The notes beneath the pieces are model-generated. The model worked only from the letters and a program-made list of their open reading frames with translations, ran no database searches and was not told the origin of the DNA. DNA of 64,000 nt from Sorex araneus (lineage: Eukaryota; Chordata; Mammalia; Eulipotyphla; Soricidae): positions 79,259,994 to 79,323,993 of the forward strand of contig NC_073313.1 of assembly GCF_027595985.1 (NCBI RefSeq), written 5' to 3'. Shown one piece after another: positions 32,701-42,515 of the stretch; positions within the stretch are counted from its first letter, which is position 1, and every line of letters begins with the position of its first letter. A program made the translations under genes and the position numbers.

Positions 32701-32769
32701 AATATTCTTTACACCCCCAACATCATTTAAACAATGAAAAACTATTCTTTAGCTCTTTGACTAAGAAAT

Positions 32770-32950
32770 GGTTTGGGTGGACCTGAGAGATAAAATATGA
32801 CAAGGCACTTAACTTGAACATGGCCAGTCCCCGGTCAATTCTCGCAGGTTCAATTGTCCCCTTATCCCCACCACGAGTGACCTCTGAGCACAGCTAGGAA
32901 TGTGTCTGGGGAATCACTGTGTGTGGCTCCCAAAGTGAAAAAAATCAAAA
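32770..32950 (+). mobile_element. SOR-related SINE, old
   Basis: GGACCTGAGAGATAAAATAT, GAACATGGCCAGTCCCCGG, CGAGTGACCTCTGAGCACAG, then A-rich sequence. Confidence 0.6.
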
Positions 32951-32974
32951 TGAAAAAATCAATAAAAATGACTT

Positions 32975-33160
32975 GAGGGATAGCAGGAGATAGTTCAGTG
33001 GTTAAGGTGTAAACCTAGTAAGTACCAATCCTGGGTTCAATTCCTGAAACAACCTGGTAGCCATGAAAATTGCAGGATACATCCTTGGATACCCCAGAAC
33101 ACCACTGGGGGTTGCCCTGAAGGCCCCTAGCACCACCAGGGTGGTCCAGGTATTACCAAC
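32975..33160 (+). mobile_element. Other tRNA-head SINE, old
   Basis: GGAGATAGTTCAGTGGTTAA (A box), CCTGGGTTCAATTCCTG (B box). The downstream body does not match the main family. Confidence 0.5.
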
Positions 33161-33250
33161 ACCATAGAGCTGAGTAATACTACAGCCGTGGGCTCTTGAA
33201 TTGAACCACCGTCTTCATTGACCAAGAATCACCAGTACGTTACTCATGAG

Positions 33251-33275
33251 CACTGTTTGGGACACCCAAACAGTG
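33251..33275. repeat. 11 bp hairpin with flanking direct repeats
   Basis: CACTGTTTGGG (33251-33261) and CCCAAACAGTG (33265-33275) are perfect complements round a 3-base loop. ACACTGTTTGGAACA follows as a direct repeat at about 33282-33296. Confidence 0.85.
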
Positions 33276-33399
33276 TTTGGAACACTGTTTGGAACACCAT
33301 GTACAGCTGACTCCTGCAGTAGAGAATAATGCAGCAAAAATGCACAGGAATCCTTGGCCTTTGCTTGGCTTTTATAAGGTTACTTTTGCTATGTTTTTG

Positions 33400-33665
33400 T
33401 CAGTTGATGTTAAACAAGTCAGTAAAGTCTGCACCTCAGTTTCCTCATCTGTACAAACCTCCCCTCCAAAGGAATGTGGATTCAAAAAGATAAGGCATGA
33501 AATGCATAAAGCATAGCTCTTGGTGCAGACAGAGAACATTCCAGGAATACTAGCTACTGATTAGTGCTGGGATTTTTCCCTTCTAACACCTCAAGAGCCT
33601 AGCACAGAATAACCATCCAATAGATAGCACGAATTGTTTGTTGAATGAATGAGTGAATGAATTAA
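33400..33665 (+). mobile_element. MIR SINE relic
   Basis: CACCTCAGTTTCCTCATCTG is the MIR core wording. The right end (GAGCCTAGCACAGAATAACC, TTGTTTGTTGAATGAATGAG) is the MIR/L2-type tail. Confidence 0.7.
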
Positions 33666-33830
33666 ACCCTGCTGAAAGCCTGCCACTGATGCCTTCAGTC
33701 ACTTGCTGCCCAGACTGCTGAGTTTCTCTTGACCTCACTGCCTAACTTCTATTTTGGACCCAGTGTCTGGGTTGAATCCTCACTGGGGACGAGGTAGGTG
33801 CTCATTCATTACATGGTAAGTGAATCAATT
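33666..33830. other. Intergenic
   Basis: Unique DNA, no gene. Confidence 0.35.
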
Positions 33831-33842
33831 AATGAATGAAAG

Positions 33843-34089
33843 GGCTGGAGCGATAGCAGAGCGGGTAGGGCGTTTGCCTTGCACACAGCCAACCCAGGTT
33901 CGATTCCTCTTTCCCTCTCGCAGAGGCCGGCAAACTACTGAGAAGTATCCCGCCCACATGGCAAAGCCTGGCAAGCTCCCCGTGGCGTATTCAACTTGCC
34001 AAAAACAGTAACAATAAGTCTCACAATGGAGACATTACTGGTGCCCGCTTGAGCAAATCGATGAGCAACGGGATGACAGTGACAGTGAC
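33843..34089 (+). mobile_element. Second SINE family: SOR head, CAGTGA-repeat tail
   Basis: Head GGCTGGAGCGATAGCAGAGC, B box GGTTCGATTCCTC, body GGCAAAGCCTGGCAAGCTCC, CAACTTGCCAAAAACAG, GTCTCACAATGGAGAC, tail GATGACAGTGACAGTGACA. The TSD AATGAATGAAAG is at 33831-33842 and 34090-34101. The target is the MIR-adjacent (TGAA) region. Confidence 0.95.
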
Positions 34090-34101
34090 AATGAATGAAA
34101 G

Positions 34102-35309
34102 AGCAGCAATAGCTCAAAACAAGTCCTAGGGTATTTGAAATCCAAGAAAAGTGTTGCACCTAGCTCTCCATCTTTAGGGGTTGTGTTGTTGTGGGAGAGC
34201 GCTGGTCATTAGAATGGGAGGGGGAGGCACTGTGAAAGTCTACTTGAGGAGGCAGGAAGCTATTGCACAGCGCCACCTGTTTGTCTGCCTCTTCCTGCCT
34301 TTTCAGCTGGTCCCACGGGTGGGGGGGTAGGGGGATGGCTGCTGGCCTGCCCAGCACCTGCCTCCCTAGGAGACTCAGTTCTCACACAAACAGACCGGGG
34401 CCCTTTCCAGCCAAATTGCTCTCTGCATACGCGTGCTCATCCAAAGGGCCATCACTCCAGCTGCTAAGGTAAAGGAGGGGTGAGCCAATAATTCAGGCTC
34501 TGTGTGCTTCGCAGGGTGGGGGTGGCGGTGACCAGGGCTTTTTCTCCAAACAGCATATGGTGCTCATCTGCCACTCACAAGGAGGTTGTGAGGCTTCCTG
34601 GCACATGGGTAATTTGAAATTTCAACATTTCTCCTGGGTCCTGGGGATGAGAGACAATCTCCAGCTGCCAAAGCCCTGGACCGGAAGAACCTTGTGAGCC
34701 ATGACAACAGTGCCTAAACCACGAGGAGCACCCCTGGCAGAGGTTCAGCGGTTCCAGCAAGAGCAGGAAGGCCTTAGTGAGTCCCCACTGGCTGCTATAT
34801 ATTGGGGATCACCCCTCACTACTACCAGAGAGAGAGAGAGTGAAAGAATGAATGCTGTGTGCTCGGCAACTGCCCGCCCAGACGGCCTCTGCCATGGGCA
34901 ACACTGGGAAGGATCACGTGGGCGACGTGAGCATGAAAAAGACACTTAAGGCCTCCAGCTTTCCTCCAGAGGCCAGTTGGACTTGGCTTCCACTCCAAGT
35001 ACTGACAACCACATCAGAGCTGTTGCACAAAAGCGCTCAGAAAATGGAAACCGTTCAGCACATTTGTGGGAACCCGAAGGGAGCCAACACAAGGCTGGCC
35101 TCATTTTCCCCACCACCCAAGGAGCCATCTTTCCCGTCCTGTCAAGGCAAAGAGGGAAGCCCTGGGATCTTCATTCAGGCGTGTAGCCCAGGCCTCTTCC
35201 CCAAACCCCACCCCGGGACCTCTGAGGCATCTGTGTGTGAAGAGCTGTGTTGGGCCTTGGAGCTCAGGGTGGCAGCCCCTTCCTCAGTGTGGTTCCCACT
35301 GGTGGATTC
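34102..35309. other. Intergenic, GC-richer unique DNA
   Basis: Less repeat-dense than the surroundings, with no splice-flanked conserved frame. The 234-codon frame at 34852-35556 crosses a MIR and a SINE and shows no recognised domain, so I do not call it a gene. Confidence 0.4.
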
Positions 35310-35405
35310 ACGGCAGTCCCAACCCTGGACTGAGTGGCTGTGTGACCTTGGACGTTCTCAGAAACTCTCTGAGCCGGTTTTTCTGCTTCATGTAAAACAA
35401 TCTTG
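35310..35405 (+). mobile_element. MIR SINE relic
   Basis: GTGGCTGTGTGACCTTGGAC and CTCTCTGAGCCGGTTTTTCT are MIR core wording. Confidence 0.7.
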
Positions 35406-35407
35406 CT

Positions 35408-35580
35408 GGGCTGGAGCGATAGCACAGCGGGTAGGGCCTTGCACACGGCAGGCCCAGGTTCGATTCCCAGCATCCCATATGGTCCCCCGAGCACTGCCAG
35501 GAGTAATTCCTGAGTGCATGAGACACATCTGTGCGTTGCCGGGTGTGACCCAATAAAGCAAGCAAAAATAAAAACAAAAA
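35408..35580 (+). mobile_element. SOR-type SINE, young
   Basis: GGGCTGGAGCGATAGCACAG to GCCGGGTGTGACCCAATAAA. GTTTG between the boxes is missing, and ~12 bp are lost in the body. Confidence 0.93.
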
Positions 35581-35744
35581 CACAACCGTGCTGTGCTCAG
35601 AGAGTGGTAAAAAGTTTAGCCTGTCTCCCCCCTGTATGTGGTACTCAGTACCTGGTACCTGGCAACCAGCACCATCATTCCATGGAGCGAAATAGTGAAG
35701 GATTCTGCCCTCCTTCTCATTCACTCTTCCCACCTCACCTGACT

Positions 35745-35915
35745 TTTTTTTTCTGGGGAAGGCTGTACCTGGTGGTGCTTAGGGCTTGCTCCTGACTCTG
35801 TGCTCAGAGATCACAGAGCTCCCGGCAGAGCTCAGGGGAACATATGCAGTGCTGGGAAACCCTAGTCGGCAGCATGCAAGGTAAACACCCTACTCACTGT
35901 ACTGTGTCTCAAGTT
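35745..35915 (-). mobile_element. SOR-related SINE, reversed, old
   Basis: GTACCTGGTGGTGCTTAGGG, TCAGGGGAACATATGCAGTG, GCATGCAAGGTAAACACCC. Confidence 0.75.
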
Positions 35916-36162
35916 CCTCACCTGGTTCTTAAACCCATGCATATTCCATTCACTCCAACCTCCAAGAAAGATAAGAGGCTGGCCTGACGCAACTTGTCAG
36001 CCAGGTGTCCATCAACAGCAACTCTAAGCAGTTTGCCTTTTTCCTCCTCCTTGCCAGCTCCGTTCTCTGCATTTGACACCTCCTAGACAGTATTACCTTG
36101 GCCTGGCTCCTCGGGTTGATGAATGAGGCCTTCCATAATACGATTGAAAGTAATTGGTTAGG

Positions 36163-36325
36163 GGCCAAAGAGATAGTCCAGGGGTTAAGGCAATTGTCTT
36201 GGAAATGACTGACCCTGGGTCGATCCCTGGCACTGCACAGTCCCCTGAGCACCACCAGGAGTGATGGCCAGACCCAGAGATGAAAGTAACTATTGAACAC
36301 CACCTGGTGTTGGCCCAAAGCCTTT
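36163..36325 (+). mobile_element. SOR-related SINE, old
   Basis: AGGGGCCAAAGAGATAGTCC, CTGGGTCGATCCCTGGCAC, CCCCTGAGCACCACCAGG. Confidence 0.7.
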
Positions 36326-36384
36326 ATGAAAAGTAGCTGGTTTGCTAGCTCCTCAGCAGTAGTTTTGAGTGCAAAAGGCTAAAG

Positions 36385-36560
36385 CTGGGGCTCAGGAGTG
36401 GCTCAGGGGTAGAGCTTCTGCCTTGAGGTATGAGACCCTGATCTAGATCCCCAGCACAGCCCCACACACTGAGTGCGCCCTCAATGGCACTGCTGTTTAG
36501 GGTCCCCAGTGCCACAGTGAAGTGTAACATTGGGTGTGATCCCAATACAAAACAAAAGAA
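36385..36560 (+). mobile_element. ID-like or variant tRNA-head SINE
   Basis: GAGTGGCTCAGGGGTAGAGC, TGATCTAGATCCCCAGCAC. The tail has GGGTGTGATCCCAATAC. Confidence 0.55.
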
Positions 36561-36619
36561 TGCACAACTATATGCATTTCTCAACACTCATCGAAATGTG
36601 CAGCTAAAATGAGTGAATT

Positions 36620-36720
36620 TAGTCCCGGGTGCATGAAGGTGGTCTGGATTTGATCTCTGGCACCCCAAGCTCTTTAGTTAGGAGTAATTCCTGCGCACTA
36701 CCAGGTGTGACTCAAAACCC
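36620..36720 (+). mobile_element. SOR-related SINE, head partly lost
   Basis: TGGATTTGATCTCTGGCACC, GGAGTAATTCCTGCGCACTA, CCAGGTGTGACTCAAAAC. Confidence 0.65.
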
Positions 36721-36769
36721 CAAAACTTTTAATTTATCATTTCCTTTATCTGTTCTTCTTTTATTTATG

Positions 36770-36860
36770 TGTATTTTTGTGGTTCCTGAGGATCAAACTC
36801 TGGGCCTCACACACATGCAAGGCAAGTGCCCTACTACTGAGGCACAACTCCACAACTCTT
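36770..36860 (-). mobile_element. ID-like SINE, reversed
   Basis: GAGGATCAAACTCTGGGCC and GCAAGTGCCCTACTACTGAG, complements of B and A boxes. Confidence 0.65.
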
Positions 36861-37259
36861 TTCTCCTTTGTTGTTGTGGATATAATGAGGAGGAGTACCA
36901 CACATTTGATTGTGTTGCTTCAACACATCAAAGACTGCATATTGCATTACGGTGCCTGTCATCTCCCAATCGGAGCCAGGATCATGCTCAAGCTTGCGGG
37001 GTAGTACTGGGGATGGAGCTAAAAAATATTCCCACACCACAGCCAGGCGTGTGTGTGATCCTCCCTCCACTGTCATAACAACATCATCATCAACAATGAA
37101 GGGAAGGGGAAGGAGAGGAAAAAGAACATCTTCACAATCATTTAAAAAAAACTCACAAAATGCAAAAGGAAAATTCTGCAAATCCTAAGATTTGACCTAT
37201 GTTGTGTCCAGTATGGAATGTGTGTGCAGATACAGTCAAAAGAAGGAAAGGAAACATGC
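36861..37259. other. Intergenic, no gene recognised
   Basis: Unique DNA. A worn SINE head may lie at 36990-37060. Confidence 0.35.
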
Positions 37260-37375
37260 CAAAAGGTACCACACCCAACAGTGCTGGAGGCTATAGGCTG
37301 CACTGAGAATCAAATTTTGGGCTTTGTATGTGCCAGGCATGTATTCTGACACTGGAGTCACATATCTGGCCCACA
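37260..37375 (-). mobile_element. SOR-related SINE, reversed, old
   Basis: GGTACCACACCCAACAGTGC, GAATCAAATTTTGGGC, GTGCCAGGCATGTATTC. Confidence 0.5.
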
Positions 37376-37989
37376 GGAAACATTTTTGTGGGAAGGATAG
37401 AGCACTGTGTGAACTAGTTAATTTAATTGGTCACTTTAAATCTCATTTGCTGGAAACATCTCTAGTAAAAAGAGGTAATGGGATGGCTGGGAGTTGGAGA
37501 TGGTAGGAGATAAAAGGAAGCCTACAGCCAGGCAACTGTCTCTTGGCCTCTTCACCTAAACCCAGACAGATAGCAGGACAGCAGGGATCTCATCCATAAG
37601 CATGTGCCCATGGCCTGAGACTAAGGAACGCTGAGACAATGGGGAACCACTGGGGTACAGTCATAGAGAGGTCCAGTGACAGATGACAGAGCAGCAAGCC
37701 CCAGGGTGACACAGGTGACAAGGTTACAGCTGCAGATTTCAGAGTAGGAAAGCATATGGTGGATAGAGAATGGCGTAGAGACCAGACCATAGTACACTGA
37801 TGGCGAGCAGATGACAGGGACAGGTTGCATGATGTCCGACCCGGGTAAAAGGAGAGGCCTGAACATTGGTGAGAGATCCGGACCCATTTAATATAACTGT
37901 ACAATAAATTTTAACTCCTTTAGTATCTGAGTTTTGTATGCAAGTCTTTCACACTACACTCAAAAACCCATGAGCTCAGAAATAAATCC
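37376..37989. other. Intergenic, no gene recognised
   Basis: Unique DNA. No convincing frame. Confidence 0.4.
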
Positions 37990-38100
37990 ACTTTTGTGCT
38001 AATTGGGGGGTCACATACCCAGGTGTTCAAGAGCCAAATGGTGCCAGGGATTGGCCCCTGAGTAAAACATGTGCTCTAGCCCTTTGATCATGTCCCCAGT
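37990..38100 (-). mobile_element. SOR-related SINE, reversed, with deletion
   Basis: GGGGTCACATACCCAGGTG, AATGGTGCCAGGGATTGGCC, GTGCTCTAGCCC. Confidence 0.5.
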
Positions 38101-38586
38101 CCCTAGCTTCCTGCTCTTAGTCAAATATTAAATGTTTTCTTTTCCTTGTTTCAAATAACACTGTCATGTATCACCGTTTATTTTAGTAGAACAACTTGAC
38201 ATATATTTTCGTTTATTTCTGGCAATGAACTTTCGTTTGCTTTAATACCTGAAAAAAATAATGTTCATTTTAAAAGTTAAGAACCTACTAAAGGCCAAAA
38301 GTTGAGTGACATGACTTTCTGTGACATTATGGAAAAGGCAAGACTAGTAAGGGACAGAAAACAGGTCATTGAGTGCTATGAACCTGGTGTGAGGAAAGGA
38401 ATGAAGAAATTGTTTTTGTGTAGGAAAAATTTTCTGTATCTTGATTGTGAGATAGTTACATAACTATGTGTTTTTCAAAACGCACAGAACTATAACATCA
38501 CTAAAAAAATTACTGTGCATAAAGTTAGTGTCTGGATCATCTTTCTAATTCTCTTATCTTGAATATTATGATGAACCTCAAGAAAT
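38101..38586. other. Intergenic, no gene recognised
   Basis: AT-rich unique DNA. 38290-38520 recalls a worn LINE 3' end. Confidence 0.35.
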
Positions 38587-38594
38587 AATAATCA

Positions 38595-38762
38595 GGTTCT
38601 GGAGCAATAGCACAGCGGGTAGGACATTTGCCTTGCACGTGGCCAAATCCGGTTCCATTCCCAGCATCCCATAGGGTCCCCCGAGCACCGCCAGGAGTAA
38701 TTCCTGAGTACATGAACCAGGAGTAACCCCTGTGCATCTCCGGGTGTGAGCAAAAAAAAGGA
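38595..38762 (+). mobile_element. SOR-type SINE with short TSD
   Basis: TCTGGAGCAATAGCACAGCG to CTCCGGGTGTGAGCAAAAAA. AATAATCA is repeated at 38587-38594 and 38763-38770. Confidence 0.92.
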
Positions 38763-38909
38763 AATAATCATTTGGATCGTATGAGCTTGAAAGGGAGATT
38801 AAAGAAATAGCTAAAGGCACATTTTTGTATTCATAAGTCTTTCCAAGTTCAACCTAGAGCATTGAGATTTTTTTCTTGGTTCTTTGTTTTTTCTTTTAAA
38901 AGTCATTTG

Positions 38910-39120
38910 AAGTCTTGGGGAGATAGCACAGGGATATACTCTGCATATGGCCAGCCCCTATTTGACTCCCAGCTCCGCGTGATCCCTGTGTGTGTCACTG
39001 AATGTAGCTCTGGAGCACCTCTTGGATGACCTGGCACTACGGGGCTCAAGTAGCACCACATCAAGCATCGCTATGAAGAGGGACCCTCAGCTCCCCAAAA
39101 CACCACTTGAGAGCCCCTAC
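38910..39120 (+). mobile_element. Old tRNA-head SINE
   Basis: GTCTTGGGGAGATAGCACAG, ATATGGCCAGCCCC. The body is poorly preserved. Confidence 0.5.
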
Positions 39121-39689
39121 AGGAAGGAAAAGTTATTTGAGACCAGGATTTATGTGGATGGCATATGTTTTGTGCTACTTAATGAGGTGACTTGAATAGG
39201 AATTCAAGTATATAATTTACACCTTGAGTAATATCTTTATGAAACATTTGTATAGTGACAACACCTAATAAAACTTTTTATTGAAGCAATTGTTTTTATG
39301 ATTAGAACAAACTGTCAAAACAATCCCCTGTTGACTAGATGCACCACAAATTGAAAATTTACTTGGTTGCCCTTGCCAGTATCCCATCTCAATTCAATCT
39401 GAGGAGAATAAAGAAAAGGAAAAACATATGACCCCATTTTCTTTATGAAGATTGGGGTTTTCATTTACTGCAAACAACACAGCATAAGGCTGCTTTGAGG
39501 GTAAGAAAGCCTACAAGCTGACACAGACTATCTTCCTCCACAGGAGCTAAAGGCCTAAGTTCAGGACACAGAAATAGATAGGTGCTACCATTACTATCAT
39601 ATGTCCCCTGGTTTGGACCTATTGATTTTCAAATTTTGTCATGCTATTACATTATTTGAGACTGCATTGTGGGTTTTTGTTTGTTTGTT
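39121..39689. other. Intergenic, no gene recognised
   Basis: Unique DNA. Confidence 0.4.
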
Positions 39690-39845
39690 TTTTGGACTAC
39701 ATCCAGTAGCGCTCAGGGATTACTTTTGACTCTGTGCTCAAGGATCATTCCTGGTGGTGCTCAAGGGACTGTATGTGGTGCTGGGGATCAAACTGAGGTT
39801 GTTCACATGCAAGGCAAGTTAACTCCTGCACTACCTCTCCAGCCT
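39690..39845 (-). mobile_element. SOR-type SINE, reversed, diverged
   Basis: TAGCGCTCAGGGATTAC, CTCAAGGATCATTCCTGGTG, GGATCAAACTGAGGTTG, CACTACCTCTCCAGCC. Confidence 0.8.
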
Positions 39846-40380
39846 CTGCTGCCTTGAACAGTAGGGACAGTATGTATAGAAGTCGAATCTGAGTCTATCA
39901 TTTTTGTTCCTAGGTTAACAAGTTCCAGGACAGATCAGTGTTCTGGAAAGGAGTAGCTCAGTACAGGGAGGAGGCCAGTTCTAGTTACGTTTTAATTTAC
40001 CTTTAGGTTCTTCCATTTCTACTTAAAAGTGTCTTCAAAATTTCCAAGCTCGCTCAGAGCAGGACTGTGCCTCCTCCCTGAAACTCCCTAGTCTTCCAGT
40101 AGCTTAGCATTCACACCCACAAACTGCCCTGCTGCCATATAATCTCATCAATGGCCAAGGAGAGAGCAACATAGGCCTTATCCATGAGTGTATCTGCTCT
40201 ATAATAATATTCTATTTTCAGAATTCCTGGAGCTTGCGGCCACACATGCAGCCACACAACCCACTGATGTACTTTACTTTAACCCACTGATGTACCAAAA
40301 GTAGCGCACATTTGTTTGGATTTAACATACTTGCTTGTGATCTCTTATACAAGGCCTTTAATGGCTCCAGGATGAAATAC
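39846..40380. other. Intergenic, no gene recognised
   Basis: Unique DNA. CCACTGATGTAC occurs twice (near 40261 and 40283), a short local duplication. Confidence 0.4.
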
Positions 40381-40490
40381 AACAATCTTCACACACTTTC
40401 CTCTTATGGTGGTGAGAAGGTGCATGGTGGTGGGATTGGTGTTCGAATATAAAATGTAATGAATTATTGTGAACAAGTTTATAAAAATTA
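40381..40490 (+). mobile_element. Short copy of the unnamed ~480 bp retroposon
   Basis: CAATCTTCACACACTTTCC, TGGTGGGATTGGTGTTCG, AATATAAAATGTAATGAATT, TTATAAAAATTAAAAAA. Matches the 13.5 kb copy at both ends but lacks about 120 bp between TTATGG and GTGGTG. Confidence 0.7.
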
Positions 40491-40671
40491 AAAAAATAAA
40501 AATAAAGTATCTTCAAACATGTAGAACAGCAACAACACAGAAACTCCCAGTTCAAATAAAATCACAGAGAAATGCTGAAAGTTTGAAGATATCTAAGCAA
40601 CTGGTGCTGATAATAGGTATAAAAAATGTTTTTAAAAATTACAATGTTGATTTTTTTGTAATGCTTATTTA
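40491..40671. other. Intergenic
   Basis: Unique AT-rich DNA, no gene. Confidence 0.35.
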
Positions 40672-41070
40672 TTTATTTTTAATTTTTTAAAAAAATTTTA
40701 TTAGTGAATCACCGTGAGGTACAGTTACAAACTTCTTAACTTTTGTGTTTGCATATAAGTCATACAATGATCATTTACCCCTCCACAAGTGTCCATTCTC
40801 CTCCACCAATGTTCCCAGTAACCCTCCCACCACCCCCACACCATCCCCCACCACCCCACCCCACCTTTGTGGCAGGGCATTCCCTTTTGTTCTCTTTCCT
40901 TTTGGGTGTTGTGGTTTGCAATAGAGGTATTGAGTGGCCATCGTGTTCGGTCCATAGTCTGCTTTCGGCATGCATCTTTCAACTTGATTGGGTCCTCCCA
41001 ATATCCTTCACTTGGTGTTCCCTTCTCTATCTGAGCTGCCTTTTCCCTCAGCAAGTGAGGCTGGTTTCCA
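40672..41070 (-). mobile_element. L1 3'UTR and end of ORF2, reversed, 5'-truncated
   Basis: AGTGAATCACCGTGAGG, a C-rich run at 40800-40865, GGCAGGGCATTCCCTTTTG, GGTTTGCAATAGAGGTATTG, CTTGGTGTTCCCTTCTC. It aligns with the L1 at 20878-21574 over its whole length. Confidence 0.9.
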
Positions 41071-41149
41071 ATTGCTGATCTATTTTACTTACGAACTAGG
41101 AATGTTGAGTATAAGACCCAAATTTCAAGGGCCAATACCGAATGTGATG

Positions 41150-41400
41150 TCTTCACTTCACTATCTCACAGGTCTCTCAAGATCAGCAGTTCGAAACCTG
41201 AATACCAACCCTTTCATCTCCCAATATCTGCTCTTCCTTGTAGTTTCCACATCTCAGTTAATAGAACCAACAGACAACAAGCACTTGGTCCCAAAACCTA
41301 ATAGTCATCCTTAACATCCCACTCTCCTGCATCTCCCACATTCATGCACTCATTCAGTCTCCCCTAAGTCTGTTTTTCTATCCCCTACTTGTGACTCCTG
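41150..41400 (+). mobile_element. L2 LINE relic
   Basis: CCACATCTCAGTTAATAGA, CCCAAAACCTAATAGTCATC and CATTCAGTCTCCCCTAAG follow the order of the L2 3' region. Confidence 0.6.
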
Positions 41401-41439
41401 GAAGTGATGACTCCATGCTAGATCCAATGAATGAGCTTT

Positions 41440-41615
41440 TATTAGGTTTTGTTTTTTGGACCACACCTGGTGATGCTGAAGGCTTACACCCGGCTTTGTG
41501 CTCAGGGATCACTCCTGGTGGGGCAAGAGTGACTATATGCAGTGCCAAGGATGGCACTGGGGTCAGCTACATGCAAAATATGTGCCTTAAGGGCTACACT
41601 ATCATCTCTTTGCTG
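41440..41615 (-). mobile_element. SOR-related SINE, reversed, diverged
   Basis: TTTGGACCACACCTGGTGAT, TGCTCAGGGATCACTCCTGG, GCAGTGCCAAGGATGG, CACTATCATCTCTTTG. Confidence 0.75.
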
Positions 41616-42082
41616 AAAATTCCCTCCTCAAATGGGTATGCTTATGTTTTTGTGTATATTCGACTTTTTACTAATTTTGACATTATTGGCTGGCTATGTC
41701 TTCCTTATAAAAATTGTTTTTCACCTTTGACACCACTGCTCTTCCTTTCCCTTCTAGTTATTCTTTCTTAATCTCCTTTCATGCTTCTTTCCCTTGAAAT
41801 GTCACCATTTTTGCTTATTTTGTTGTTGTTCTGTATTTGTAGGACACCTATTATACATTTTCCCTTAGTGATCTCATTCATTCCAAGCATCTAGATCTCT
41901 CTGCTAGGGGAGGGGATGTTGACTCCAGTAAAATTCATGGCTTCAATCCCTGGTACTGAGTGGGGGGAAGCAAATTCAACCTAACATAGATGTCTTTCCT
42001 GTGCTTCAGAATTAAATACATAAATAACTTATCTTTTTAAAGTTCAATGCAATACCACTTTCATCAATAATCATAGAAAAGT
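41616..42082. other. Intergenic, no gene recognised
   Basis: Unique T-rich DNA. Confidence 0.35.
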
Positions 42083-42090
42083 AATTCATC

Positions 42091-42350
42091 AGGCTGGAGC
42101 GATAGCACAGAGGGTCCTTTCCTAGGGCATTTGCCTTGTATGCGGCCGACCCGGGTTCGATTCCTCCATCCCTCTCGGAGAGCACAGCAAGCTACTGGGA
42201 GTATCCCGCCCACACGGCAGAGCCTGGCAAGCTCCCCGTGGTGTACGTGATGTGCCAAAAACAGTAACAACAAGTCTCACAATGGATATGTTACTGGTGT
42301 CCACTCAAGCAAATTGATGAACAAGGGGATGACAATGCTACAGTGCTATA
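42091..42350 (+). mobile_element. Second SINE family: SOR head, CAGTGA-type tail
   Basis: Head AGGCTGGAGCGATAGCACAG with a 7 bp insertion (CCTTTCC) before TAGGGCATTTGCC. B box GGGTTCGATTCC, body GCAGAGCCTGGCAAGCTCC, ATGTGCCAAAAACAG, GTCTCACAATGGATATG, tail GATGACAATGCTACAGTGC. AATTCATC is repeated at 42083-42090 and 42353-42360. Confidence 0.93.
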
Positions 42351-42369
42351 GAAATTCATCCGTGCCACT

Positions 42370-42515
42370 GGGTCAGAGAGATGGCTCAAAGGGATGGAAT
42401 GCATGCTTCGGATGTGAGAGTTCCAGGGTTCAATTAATGGCACTGCTTGGTCACCAGAGCACTATCAGAGGGAGGTTTAGCCCCTGAACACTTTGAGGTG
42501 TGGCTCCCAAACAAA
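42370..42515 (+). mobile_element. Diverged tRNA-head SINE (GAGATGGC type)
   Basis: GGTCAGAGAGATGGCTCAAA, CAGGGTTCAATTAATGGC, GGTGTGGCTCCCAAACAA. Confidence 0.65.

Noticed and set aside
34852-35556. 234-codon open frame
   Set aside because: It runs through a MIR and the first half of a SOR SINE, has no recognised domain and no conserved neighbour.
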